From an uncultured Bacilli bacterium (GTDB lineage: Bacteria; Bacillota_I; Bacilli_A; RF39; UBA660): a stretch of 12,983 nt of DNA. Position 1 is the stretch's first letter, and each line of letters begins with the position of its first letter. The position numbers and the translations under genes were made by a program. The stretch covers positions 1 through 12,983 of the forward strand of contig CAKOMC010000043.1 in the NCBI GenBank assembly GCA_934096535.1, written 5' to 3'. The notes under the pieces were generated by a model. That model did no database searches. It saw only the letters and a list, made by a program, of their open reading frames with translations, and was not told the origin of the DNA. Shown here piece after piece: positions 1-6,262 of the stretch.

Positions 1-55
1 TATTATACTAAAAAAAATTTATGATCATTTTCCTTTAACCATAAAACTTTTCTTT

Positions 56-562
56 TTATTCATCAATTTCCATAAAAGTCATATTTTCCATCCGATGTCT
101 TTCTTTGGTACGCATTCTTTTTATATTTTGATGAGTATGAGTCTTCTTTTCTTTATAAGCATCAATGCTCTTTCTTTTAAACCTAATAGCCTCGTTATAT
201 AAATCACAATTTATATTTAAAATAAATATTTCTTTATCTAGTTCTAATATTATCTTTTTGGCTTCTTTAGCTTGAGTTTTTACCAATTCATTTTTAAGAG
301 TTTTCTTAACTATTATCTCACTTTTTAAAGATTCTCTAAACTTTTCTAAGTAAAACATTTTCTTTTCAAATTTTTTGATACTTCTATCTAAATTGGTATC
401 ATCTCTAGATAATTCTTCGATATCTCTTTTATATTCTAAATATAATTTTTTTCTTTCTTCTTTAACTTCTTTTTCTATCGAAATACCGGGATCTATTATA
501 ACTAATAATCCTTCTAATTGATAACTTCTAGTTGCCTCATTAATTGTTGCTTTTGCTTTCAT
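56..562 (-). CDS. Small coiled-coil protein of unknown function
   Basis: I do not recognise this 168-residue protein. Its N-terminus (about 1-28) is a mixed, possibly beta-rich stretch containing 'LLVIIDPGISIE'. Residues about 29-145 are almost entirely charged and helical (E/K/R with regular I/L/F spacing), which looks like a long coiled coil. The C-terminal tail is basic, then ends acidic ('MTFMEIDE'). There is no signal peptide, membrane segment, Cys pair or catalytic motif, so it is probably a soluble cytoplasmic protein. The ATG at 562 is supported by an AGGGAG ribosome binding site at 575-580, 12 nt upstream. It lies just downstream of the rplS terminator in the same direction, so it either has its own promoter (587-615) or depends on read-through. 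Abundant AAA/GAA codons match its neighbours. It is real as an ORF, but its function is open. Confidence 0.7.
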   Translation of the reverse strand: MKAKATINEATRSYQLEGLLVIIDPGISIEKEVKEERKKLYLEYKRDIEELSRDDTNLDRSIKKFEKKMFYLEKFRESLKSEIIVKKTLKNELVKTQAKEAKKIILELDKEIFILNINCDLYNEAIRFKRKSIDAYKEKKTHTHQNIKRMRTKERHRMENMTFMEIDE

Positions 563-586
563 TTTCTTTTTTAACTCCCTAGCTTT

Positions 587-615
587 ATTGTAGGTATAAA
601 AACTTAAAGAGTAAA
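587..615 (-). promoter_or_regulatory. Candidate promoter of the 56-562 gene
   Basis: On the minus strand a -35 TTTACT (610-615; 4 of 6 consensus) and a -10 TACAAT (587-592) are separated by 17 nt, directly after the U-run of the rplS terminator. The predicted transcription start (~580) falls at the ribosome binding site itself, giving an 18-nt leader. That is unusually tight, so the call is tentative. Confidence 0.35.
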
Positions 616-642
616 GAAAAAAGCACTATTTCTAGCACTTTT
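614..642 (-). terminator. Intrinsic terminator of rplS
   Basis: Four bases past the rplS stop, the minus-strand RNA can form a 10-bp stem: AAAAGUGCUA (642-633) pairs with UAGUGCUUUU (628-619), including two G-U wobbles, and is closed by a GAAA tetraloop (632-629). The 3' arm runs into U-rich sequence (six U in a row at 617-622). This is a typical Rho-independent terminator. Confidence 0.75.
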
Positions 643-646
643 CTAA

Positions 647-988
647 TTAATTTCTTTCTTTTACTTTGTAATCTTTTCTTAATCCCTTTAAGAAGCCTAA
701 TTTAGCACGTCTTACATAGCCTTTTTTAACAACTTCGATTGAATCAATAGTTGGAGCATTTACTGGGAAAATACGAGTTACGCCAATACCATAACTTTTC
801 TTTCTTACAGAAAATCTTTTAGATACAGAACCACCATTAATATCAGTAACGATACCTTCAAATGATTGGATACGCTTTTTGTTACCTTCAATAACCCAAA
901 CATTAACTCTTACTGTATCACCAACACGAAATTCAGGAATATCTTTTCTTACATGTTTAGCATTAATTTTATCAACTAAATTTGTCAT
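647..988 (-). CDS. rplS: 50S ribosomal protein L19
   Basis: L19 is a protein of the large ribosomal subunit that lies near the 30S-50S interface. The 113-residue product matches the family's usual length (about 115) and its hallmark order: an N-terminal helix, 'FRVGDTVRVNVWVIEGNKKR' (about 26-45), 'FEGIVTDINGGSVSKRFSVR', 'GIGVTRIFPVNAP' and a basic C-terminus 'KGYVRRAKLGFLKGLRKDYK'. The start is placed at the ATG at 988 (MTNLVDKI) because AGAAAGGAAT lies about 10 nt upstream and the protein then begins as L19 usually does. An in-frame ATG ten codons earlier (1018) would put the ribosome binding site inside the gene. The gene is monocistronic here: it has its own promoter, a candidate leader and a terminator. 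Its usual neighbours trmD and rimM are absent. Confidence 0.97.
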   Translation of the reverse strand: MTNLVDKINAKHVRKDIPEFRVGDTVRVNVWVIEGNKKRIQSFEGIVTDINGGSVSKRFSVRKKSYGIGVTRIFPVNAPTIDSIEVVKKGYVRRAKLGFLKGLRKDYKVKERN

Positions 989-1077
989 ATCGTTTAATTC
1001 CTTTCTATATAATATCACTTAAAATCATTATTTAACTAATTAAATAAGCGGATTTTCTACAGAGTTTCCCCTGAAGC
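989..1077 (-). promoter_or_regulatory. Candidate L19 leader (rplS 5' UTR)
   Basis: About 89 nt lie between the predicted start (~1077) and the rplS ATG, far more than a ribosome binding site needs. The RNA can form a CAGGG/CUCUG hairpin with a GAAA loop, then a conserved-looking 'AAAAUCCGCUU', then a perfect 8-bp AT hairpin (UUAUUUAA/UUAAAUAA, 1047-1040 and 1035-1028, loop UUAG). L19 leaders are a known class of ribosomal-protein autoregulatory elements in Firmicutes (Rfam L19_leader), and the position fits. I judged the match by position and folding, not by a covariance model. Confidence 0.5.
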
Positions 1078-1083
1078 AAGAAT

Positions 1084-1113
1084 ATCTTACCATATCTTTC
1101 GGTTATTCGTCAA
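1084..1113 (-). promoter_or_regulatory. rplS promoter
   Basis: The minus strand carries -35 TTGACG (1108-1113) and -10 TAAGAT (1084-1089) with an 18-nt spacer. Each box is one base from consensus. The predicted transcription start is near 1077, upstream of the leader hairpins. Confidence 0.7.
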
Positions 1114-1234
1114 TCTCTTTTTTGCACTACCACTTTAAAATATCTTTCTTTAATAAAATTTATTTTTACTCTCAAAATTTCTGCCAGTTCTAAATCTAGA
1201 CATTATCACAAATTTTCTTTTATTACCTAAAACA

Positions 1235-1264
1235 CTGTTATTATAACTTAATTTATACTATAAT
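1235..1264 (+). promoter_or_regulatory. Candidate promoter of the 1288-1776 gene
   Basis: A perfect -10 TATAAT (1259-1264) lies 23 nt before the ATG. The -35 region is weak: CTGTTA at 1235-1240 matches 3 of 6 positions with an 18-nt spacer. It is divergent from the rplS promoter, with about 120 AT-rich bases between them in which I see no other element. Confidence 0.5.
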
Positions 1265-1287
1265 ATTTTTGCAAAGAAAGGAATCTT

Positions 1288-1776
1288 ATGAGTCTTACTA
1301 ACATTGCTATTATCCGTACCAACTTTAACATTAAAAACAATTATCCTCTTATTAGTAATATTTCTTATACTTATCAATATACCGAATATTTAAGTCAAAA
1401 AATTTTACATGAACGCAATAATATAGTCATCACTAAATTACTTATTAAAGACTATATCATTAATGCTATTTCTATTATCGAAGCCTTATTCTATTCTTTA
1501 TTAAATCCTACTTATCATTTTAAACATGCTGTATCTTTCAATTATTTACTAAAAAACATTTTAAAGCTTAACCCCCTTAATTTAACTAATAAAGACATTG
1601 ATTTACTTAAAAATTTAAAAACTTTAAGAAATAAAATTCACATCTATTCTTCTTATCAATCTAATTTAACTGACTATAATTCCTATTCGCTAAATGATTA
1701 TTATTTAATGCAAACTATTCTTTATAAAATTTTAAATAACAAACTTGTTAGTAATGGTAAATTTAAGTTAAAATAA
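1288..1776 (+). CDS. Uncharacterised helical protein, possibly HEPN-like
   Basis: This 162-residue protein is the only plus-strand gene in the window and is convergent with proS. The ATG at 1288 follows AAAGGA (1277-1282) at 5 nt, with a TATAAT box upstream. It is rich in Asn, Ile, Leu and Tyr and looks all-helical. Two features recall HEPN domains: a helix 'NAISIIEALFYSLL' (about 59-72) with a central Glu, and 'LKTLRNKIHIY' (about 110-120), where Arg114-Asn115 precede His118. Canonical HEPN RNases carry R-x4-6-H, so R-x3-H is a shortened variant seen here, and catalytic activity cannot be assumed. HEPN proteins often serve as toxins or in phage defence, but no antitoxin or nucleotidyltransferase partner is adjacent. 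No signal peptide or membrane anchor is seen. The gene is well supported; the family assignment is not. Confidence 0.75.
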   Translation: MSLTNIAIIRTNFNIKNNYPLISNISYTYQYTEYLSQKILHERNNIVITKLLIKDYIINAISIIEALFYSLLNPTYHFKHAVSFNYLLKNILKLNPLNLTNKDIDLLKNLKTLRNKIHIYSSYQSNLTDYNSYSLNDYYLMQTILYKILNNKLVSNGKFKLK

Positions 1777-1796
1777 TTTTTTATCTTTTACTTATT

Positions 1797-1822
1797 AAAA
1801 AACTGCTACCAAGGTAACAGTT
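1797..1822 (-). terminator. Intrinsic terminator of proS
   Basis: Thirteen bases past the proS stop, the minus-strand RNA forms AACUGUUACC (1822-1813) paired with GGUAGCAGUU (1810-1801), with one U-G wobble, followed by a U-run (1797-1802). Read on the plus strand the same hairpin has a C-A mismatch and only a broken U-tract, so it would be a poor terminator for the convergent gene. Confidence 0.75.
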
Positions 1823-1834
1823 AATTTAATAGTC

Positions 1835-3250
1835 TTAATATTGTTTAGCAAAGTAAATATCATACTTAGATTTTTTACCACAAACAGGACATATGCTAGT
1901 CTCATTATCGCCAATGATACATCTCGATTTTAAACCGGTATCAGCCTTAATTTTTTCTTCACAGTCCATATTACCACACCAAGTAATTTTGATAAAGCCA
2001 TTTTTATTTTTGGCAATATCCTTAAATTCTTCGTAAGTACTAGCCTCATAAATCATACTATCACGACGCTTTAAGGCTCTTTCATACATTTCTTTTTGCA
2101 TGATATCCATCGTATCTTTAATAACGCCCACTATTCCTTCTAAGTCATCAACCTTAATTTTTTCTAAAGTATCTCTTCTTACAATAGTAGTAAAGCCATT
2201 TTCTAGATCTCTTTTACCTAATTCTAAACGAATTGGATAACCTTTAACCTCGGCCTCAGCAAATTTAAATCCTGGTGTTTTATCACTGTTATCTACCTTA
2301 TAGGTAATTCCAGCATTTTCTAAGCCTTGGGTAATTTCTTTTAATTTTTCGGAAACATCCCCAATAGGAATAATTATTACTTTAGTCGGAGCAATTCTTG
2401 GTGGTAATACTAAACCGTTATTATCACTATGCGTCATAATTAAACCACCAATCATTCTAGTAGTTACACCCCACGAAGTTTGATAAGGAGTTTTTAAAGT
2501 ATTATCTTTATCTAAAAATTTAATATCAAAGGCTTTAGCAAAATGTTGACCAAAGTAATGACTAGTCCCGTTTTGTAAGGCTACGCCATCCCACATCATA
2601 GCTTCAATTGTATAAGTATCTTCGGCACCCGCAAATTTTTCTTTTTCGGTTTTCTTACCAACAATAACAGGCAACGCTAGATAATACTTCTGAAAATCTT
2701 CATAAACTTTTAACATTTGTAAAGTTTCATTTTTAGCTTCCTCAGCGGTGGCATGTAGAGTATGTCCTTCTTGCCATAAAATTTCTCTACTTCGTAAAAA
2801 AGGTCTAGTTGTTTTTTCCCATCTTACAATTGTACACCACTGATTATAAAGAATAGGTAAATCACGATAAGAATTAACAATTTTTTTAAAATGATCACAG
2901 AATAAAGTCTCACTAGTTGGACGAATACACATTCTTTCTTCTAACTTATTCTCCCCACCATAAGTTACCCAAGCTACTTCAGGGGCAAAACCTTCAACAT
3001 GCTCTTTTTCAATATTAAGTAAACTTTCCGGAATAAGCATAGGCATTTGGACATTTTGGTGTCCTAATCTTTTAAATTCCTTATCTAAAATACTAACCAT
3101 ATTTTCCCAAATAGCATAGCCATATGGTCTAATAATCATACTCCCTTTATTCTTTGAATAATCAACTAAATCAGCCTTTTTACATACATCAGTATACCAC
3201 TGGGCAAAATCGACTTCTCTATCTGTTATATCTCTTACAATATTTGCCAT
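1835..3250 (-). CDS. proS: Prolyl-tRNA synthetase (short, zinc-domain type)
   Basis: This enzyme charges tRNA-Pro with proline using ATP. The 471-residue product is a class II synthetase with motif 1 around 'GSMIIRPYGYAIWENM' (36-51), the proline/ATP pocket residues 'CIRPTSETLF' (108-117), motif 2 'RWEKTTRPFLRSREILWQEG' (143-162), the 'EDTYTIEAMMWDG' and 'NGTSHYFGQHFAKAF' segments, and motif 3 around 'GGLIMTHSDNNGLVLPPR' (268-285). An anticodon-binding domain follows, then a C-terminal cysteine cluster (C425, C430, C444, C454, C457) and a terminal tyrosine. This layout, with no INS editing insertion, is the archaeal/eukaryal-like ProRS form also found in mycoplasmas and some clostridia, not the longer (~570) E. 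coli form. The ATG at 3250 has AGAGGA about 7 nt upstream. It is monocistronic with its own terminator, and no T-box precedes it. Confidence 0.97.
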   Translation of the reverse strand: MANIVRDITDREVDFAQWYTDVCKKADLVDYSKNKGSMIIRPYGYAIWENMVSILDKEFKRLGHQNVQMPMLIPESLLNIEKEHVEGFAPEVAWVTYGGENKLEERMCIRPTSETLFCDHFKKIVNSYRDLPILYNQWCTIVRWEKTTRPFLRSREILWQEGHTLHATAEEAKNETLQMLKVYEDFQKYYLALPVIVGKKTEKEKFAGAEDTYTIEAMMWDGVALQNGTSHYFGQHFAKAFDIKFLDKDNTLKTPYQTSWGVTTRMIGGLIMTHSDNNGLVLPPRIAPTKVIIIPIGDVSEKLKEITQGLENAGITYKVDNSDKTPGFKFAEAEVKGYPIRLELGKRDLENGFTTIVRRDTLEKIKVDDLEGIVGVIKDTMDIMQKEMYERALKRRDSMIYEASTYEEFKDIAKNKNGFIKITWCGNMDCEEKIKADTGLKSRCIIGDNETSICPVCGKKSKYDIYFAKQY

Positions 3251-3275
3251 AATATTCCTCTTTTCTTTATTTTTT

Positions 3276-3284
3276 AGTATAGCA
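3276..3284 (-). promoter_or_regulatory. Candidate extended -10 promoter of proS
   Basis: The minus strand reads TGCTATACT, an extended -10 (TGn plus TATACT at 3276-3281), with no good -35 at the usual spacing. The predicted leader is about 19 nt and includes the AGAGGA ribosome binding site (~3257-3262). Confidence 0.4.
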
Positions 3285-3390
3285 TATCTATAACAACCAT
3301 ACTATATTTAATCTCCTATTTATATCAAAAATATATTTAATTTCTTAAATTTAATAGCTTTGCCAATTTCAAATTTTATATCATTTCCAA

Positions 3391-3459
3391 TTCATTTAGA
3401 TAATTTGGGGTATTTCATTTAGACTTTTTGGGGCATTTTGTTTAGGTAATTTGTGGTAG
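3391..3459. repeat. Three imperfect 23-bp tandem repeats
   Basis: Units lie at 3391-3413, 3414-3436 and 3437-3459 with no spacer between them. Each has the plus-strand form TTyrTTTAGr, then a variable 3-nt part, then TTTGkGG. Units 1 and 2 match at 19 of 23 positions and units 1 and 3 at 18 of 23. They fill the space just downstream of the valS stop (3469) and upstream of proS. Repeated TTTGGGG-ATTT-type blocks are characteristic of the ends of IS21-family elements, so this could be an insertion-sequence remnant. No transposase gene is present. Confidence 0.7.
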
Positions 3460-3468
3460 ACTTTAATT

Positions 3469-6009
3469 CTAGCCTAAACTTTCTATTTCTTTTAAAACAT
3501 TATTTAACATATCCGTTTCTTTTTGTAAATCAAGTCTTTCTTTTTCTACTATATTACTAGGAGCTTTCTTAACATAGTTTTCATTACTTAAAAGATTATT
3601 TCTTCTCTTAATACTGGCTTCTAAAGTTTCTTTTTTCTTTGTAAGTTCTTTTAATACTTCTTCTTTATCTATATTATTATCATAACAAATATAAGCAGTA
3701 ATATCATTAATGCTTACTAAAATTTTGGTATTTTTCTTACTTTCAGTAACTAACTTATCGTCTAATTTTAACATTTTAACGGCTAAATCATCTAAAGAAG
3801 CACTTTCTACTTCCAAATCTTTACCAATATTATTTTCTAACTTTTTATTTCTAAATAAAGTAATAAATTCTAGTATTTTATCTACTCTTTTGGTATCTTC
3901 AGCAAAAATATATTCTACTTCATACTTAGGATAACTTGAAATCATAATAGAATTGCTATCTTTAAATGGTAAATTTTGATAAATTTCTTCAGTTACAAAA
4001 GGCATAAATGGATGCATAATCTTAATTATTCCTTCTAAAACTTTATATAAAACACTCTTAGTAGTTATATCGCTACTACTAAATTTAGCCATTTCTATAT
4101 AGTTAGAGCAGAAATCATCCCAAATGAAATTATAAATTTCACTACCTACTAAGTTAAACTCATATTTATCCATATGTTTAATAGTACTATCAAGAACAGT
4201 TTCAAACTTCGTTAAAATCCATTTATCTTCTTTTTTTAGATTACTAAAATCTAGGGCTTTTAAATCATTAATATTCATTAAAACAAAACGCGAAGCATTC
4301 CACATCTTATTAATGAAATTCCAAGTTGCTTTTAATTTTTCCTCATCGAAACGAAGGTCAGTGCCAAAGGCACAATCAGTTACTAAGTAATATCTTAAAC
4401 TATCGGCCCCATATACTTTTATCATATCCATTGGATCAATTCCATTGCCTAAAGACTTACTCATCTTGCGGCCTTCTTTATCTCTTACAAGACCATGGAT
4501 AATAACATCTTTAAAAGGACGAACGCCATTAAGTTCTAGGGATTGGAAAGTCATTCTATTAACCCAGAAAGGAATAATATCATAACCTGTAACTAGACAA
4601 TCTGTAGGAAAATATCTCTTTAAATCTGCAGTTTGGTCAGGATAGCCTAAAGTTGAGAAAGGCCATAAGGCGGATGAAAACCAAGTATCTAAGACATCTT
4701 CATCTTGAACCCAGCCTTCACCCTCGGGTGGTATCTCGCCAACATAAACTTCTTCGCCGCGATACCAAGCCGGAATTCGATGTCCCCACCATAATTGACG
4801 GGAAATACACCAGTCATAAGTAATTTCCATCCAATGATTCATAATTTTCTCAAAGCGAGGAGGAATAAAGTTAACTTTAGTTTCCGGATTCTTTTGATTT
4901 TCTAAAACTTTATCAGCTAAAGGACGCATTTTTACAAACCATTGTTTTGAAAGATAAGGCTCAACTACCGCCTCAGTTCTTTCGGAATGACCAACATTAT
5001 GCACGATTTCTTCAACGCTAATTAATAAATCAGTTGCTTTTAAGTCGTTAACTAATTTCTCACGACATTCTTCTCTTGATAAACCTTGATATTTACCACA
5101 AACGGCATTCATAGTAGCATCTTTATTCATACAAACAATTCTTGGGAGGTCATGTCTTAGGCCAACTTCATAATCGTTAGGATCATGGGCTGGAGTTATC
5201 TTAACCACACCGGTTCCAAACTCAGGATCAGCATGATTATCAAATACTACAGGTACAACACGATTAACGACAGGAACAATAACATTTTTTCCTTTTAAAT
5301 CTTGATATCTTTCATCGCTAGGATTAACAGCCACAGCGGTATCACCAAATAAAGTTTCGGGACGAGTTGTTGCTACTTCTAAATATCTATCTTCCCCTTC
5401 AATATAATATTTTAAGTGATAGAATGCCCCTTTATCTTCTTTATAAATAACTTCCTCACTTGACAAGGCTGTCATGGCTACTGGATCCCAGTTAATAATT
5501 CTCTCTCCTCGATAAATTAAACCTTTCTTATAGTAATCCACAAAAGTCTTAATAACGGCTTTATTTAACCCCTCATCTAAAGTAAATCTTTCTTTACTAT
5601 AATCAACAGATAAACCTAGTTTAGCCCATTGACTTCTGATGTTACCACCAAATTCACGGGTCCAATCCCAGCAAGCTTCTAAGAACTTATCTCGACCAAT
5701 GCTTCTTTTATCTAAACCTTGTTCTTTTAACCTTTTAACAACTTTAGCCTCAGTGGCAATGGCAGCATGATCCATGCCGGGTAACCATAAGGCATCATAG
5801 CCTTGTAATCTTTTATATCTAATAATTACATCTTGAATGGCTGTATCATAAGCATGACCAATATGTAATTTACCTGTTACATTAGGAGGTGGTATTACTA
5901 TACAATAAGGTAATTTATCTGTATTGCCACTCTTAAAATAACCTTTATCTACCCAATTATCATATTTTTTATCTTCAACACTTAAATGGTCATATTTTGT
6001 TTCTAACAT
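3469..6009 (-). CDS. valS: Valyl-tRNA synthetase
   Basis: This class I synthetase charges tRNA-Val with valine and edits mischarged threonine. The 846-residue product is close to the bacterial length (about 880). Visible motifs are 'PPPNVTGKLHIGHA' with the HIGH signature at 49-52, the CP1 editing domain ('TTRPETLFGDTAVAVNP' 214-230, 'ITPAHDPNDYEVG' 271-283), 'DWCISRQLWWGHRIPAWY' (399-416), the ValRS hallmark 'DVLDTWFSSALWPFSTLGYP' (438-457), and KMSKS (515-519). An anticodon-binding helical domain follows, then a C-terminal coiled-coil arm (roughly 770-846, 'KKKETLEASIKRRNNLL') that contacts the tRNA elbow. The ATG at 6009 has GAGG about 8 nt upstream. Expression is controlled by the preceding T-box. 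I see no convincing hairpin terminator after the stop; the 23-bp repeats come next. Confidence 0.98.
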   Translation of the reverse strand: MLETKYDHLSVEDKKYDNWVDKGYFKSGNTDKLPYCIVIPPPNVTGKLHIGHAYDTAIQDVIIRYKRLQGYDALWLPGMDHAAIATEAKVVKRLKEQGLDKRSIGRDKFLEACWDWTREFGGNIRSQWAKLGLSVDYSKERFTLDEGLNKAVIKTFVDYYKKGLIYRGERIINWDPVAMTALSSEEVIYKEDKGAFYHLKYYIEGEDRYLEVATTRPETLFGDTAVAVNPSDERYQDLKGKNVIVPVVNRVVPVVFDNHADPEFGTGVVKITPAHDPNDYEVGLRHDLPRIVCMNKDATMNAVCGKYQGLSREECREKLVNDLKATDLLISVEEIVHNVGHSERTEAVVEPYLSKQWFVKMRPLADKVLENQKNPETKVNFIPPRFEKIMNHWMEITYDWCISRQLWWGHRIPAWYRGEEVYVGEIPPEGEGWVQDEDVLDTWFSSALWPFSTLGYPDQTADLKRYFPTDCLVTGYDIIPFWVNRMTFQSLELNGVRPFKDVIIHGLVRDKEGRKMSKSLGNGIDPMDMIKVYGADSLRYYLVTDCAFGTDLRFDEEKLKATWNFINKMWNASRFVLMNINDLKALDFSNLKKEDKWILTKFETVLDSTIKHMDKYEFNLVGSEIYNFIWDDFCSNYIEMAKFSSSDITTKSVLYKVLEGIIKIMHPFMPFVTEEIYQNLPFKDSNSIMISSYPKYEVEYIFAEDTKRVDKILEFITLFRNKKLENNIGKDLEVESASLDDLAVKMLKLDDKLVTESKKNTKILVSINDITAYICYDNNIDKEEVLKELTKKKETLEASIKRRNNLLSNENYVKKAPSNIVEKERLDLQKETDMLNNVLKEIESLG

Positions 6010-6031
6010 ATCTAATACCTCTTTCTAAAAT

Positions 6032-6090
6032 ATAAAAAAGCCATAAACATAAGGACGAAATCTCGCGGTACCACCTTATTTTATGACTAA
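6032..6090 (-). terminator. Conditional terminator of the valS T-box
   Basis: The 3' part of the T-box can form a long stem (UCAUAAAAUAAGG side with CCUUAUGUUUAUGG side) followed by CUUUUUUAU. It excludes the antiterminator fold. Because no terminator precedes the T-box, it is also the first plausible stop for transcripts coming from the 6250-7479 gene. Confidence 0.85.
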
Positions 6091-6227
6091 TCATACACTC
6101 TCCTTCTTAACGCGAAGAAACGGTTTATACTCCAAAGCAACCTTCTTACCCCTTAATAACTTGTTTGCACCCACCACAAGCTCTCTAAATATTAAAAGAA
6201 TAATACTCCTCTTTTTCAACATATCTA
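6032..6227 (-). promoter_or_regulatory. T-box riboswitch (tRNA-Val sensing) upstream of valS
   Basis: The minus strand carries the canonical antiterminator AAGGTGGTACCGCG (6077-6064). A competing terminator pairs AUAAGG with CCUUAU and continues through UUUAUGG to a U6 run (~6034-6039). Upstream lie AGAGAG, a CUUGU/ACAAG apical stem around GGUGGGUGCAA typical of Stem I, and a UUCUU/AAGAA Stem III. The specifier region reads 'UUGGA-GUA-UAAACCG', where GUA is a valine codon, as expected for valS. The bulge UGGU would pair with ACCA, implying discriminator A on the tRNA. Uncharged tRNA-Val should stabilise the antiterminator and allow valS transcription. The specifier choice is read by pattern and is less certain than the T-box itself. 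Confidence 0.95.
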
Positions 6228-6233
6228 TTTCGT

Positions 6234-6262
6234 ATTATAAATAATTTTTTTACTTTTGTCCA
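6234..6262 (-). promoter_or_regulatory. valS / T-box promoter
   Basis: The boxes are -35 TGGACA (6257-6262; 5 of 6) and a perfect -10 TATAAT (6234-6239), with the ideal 17-nt spacer. The -35 lies inside the last codons of the upstream gene (its Gly-Gly-Gln end). The predicted start is ~6227, giving a leader of about 218 nt that contains the T-box. Confidence 0.85.

Noticed and set aside
1..55. Terminator or promoter at the left edge
   Set aside because: The minus strand has ATGATCAT followed by a T-run and a TATAAT at 2-7, but the hairpin is weak, no -35 fits, and the sequence ends before any gene can be seen.
989..1018. Ten extra N-terminal codons for rplS (start at 1018)
   Set aside because: The ribosome binding site AGAAAGGAAT lies inside this stretch and the protein aligns with L19 only from the ATG at 988.
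1114..1234. Small RNA or additional gene between the divergent promoters
   Set aside because: Only AT-rich sequence with no ribosome binding site plus ORF, no stable hairpin and no tRNA-like fold was seen.
3320..3394. Protein-like frame on the minus strand (…KFEIGKAIKFKK…)
   Set aside because: It has about 23 codons, no start codon, a stop directly upstream and no ribosome binding site. It could be a gene relic, but AT-rich chance is enough to explain it.
3391..3459. CRISPR array
   Set aside because: The repeats are contiguous with no spacers, are imperfect, number only three, and have no cas gene nearby.
3251..3468. T-box or other riboswitch upstream of proS
   Set aside because: No AAGGUGG…CCGCG antiterminator or terminator hairpin is present, and the likely promoter is only about 25 nt from the start codon.
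3710..3934. Plus-strand 74-codon ORF inside valS
   Set aside because: It lies antisense to the intact valS C-terminal region, with no ribosome binding site or promoter; it is a shadow of a real gene.
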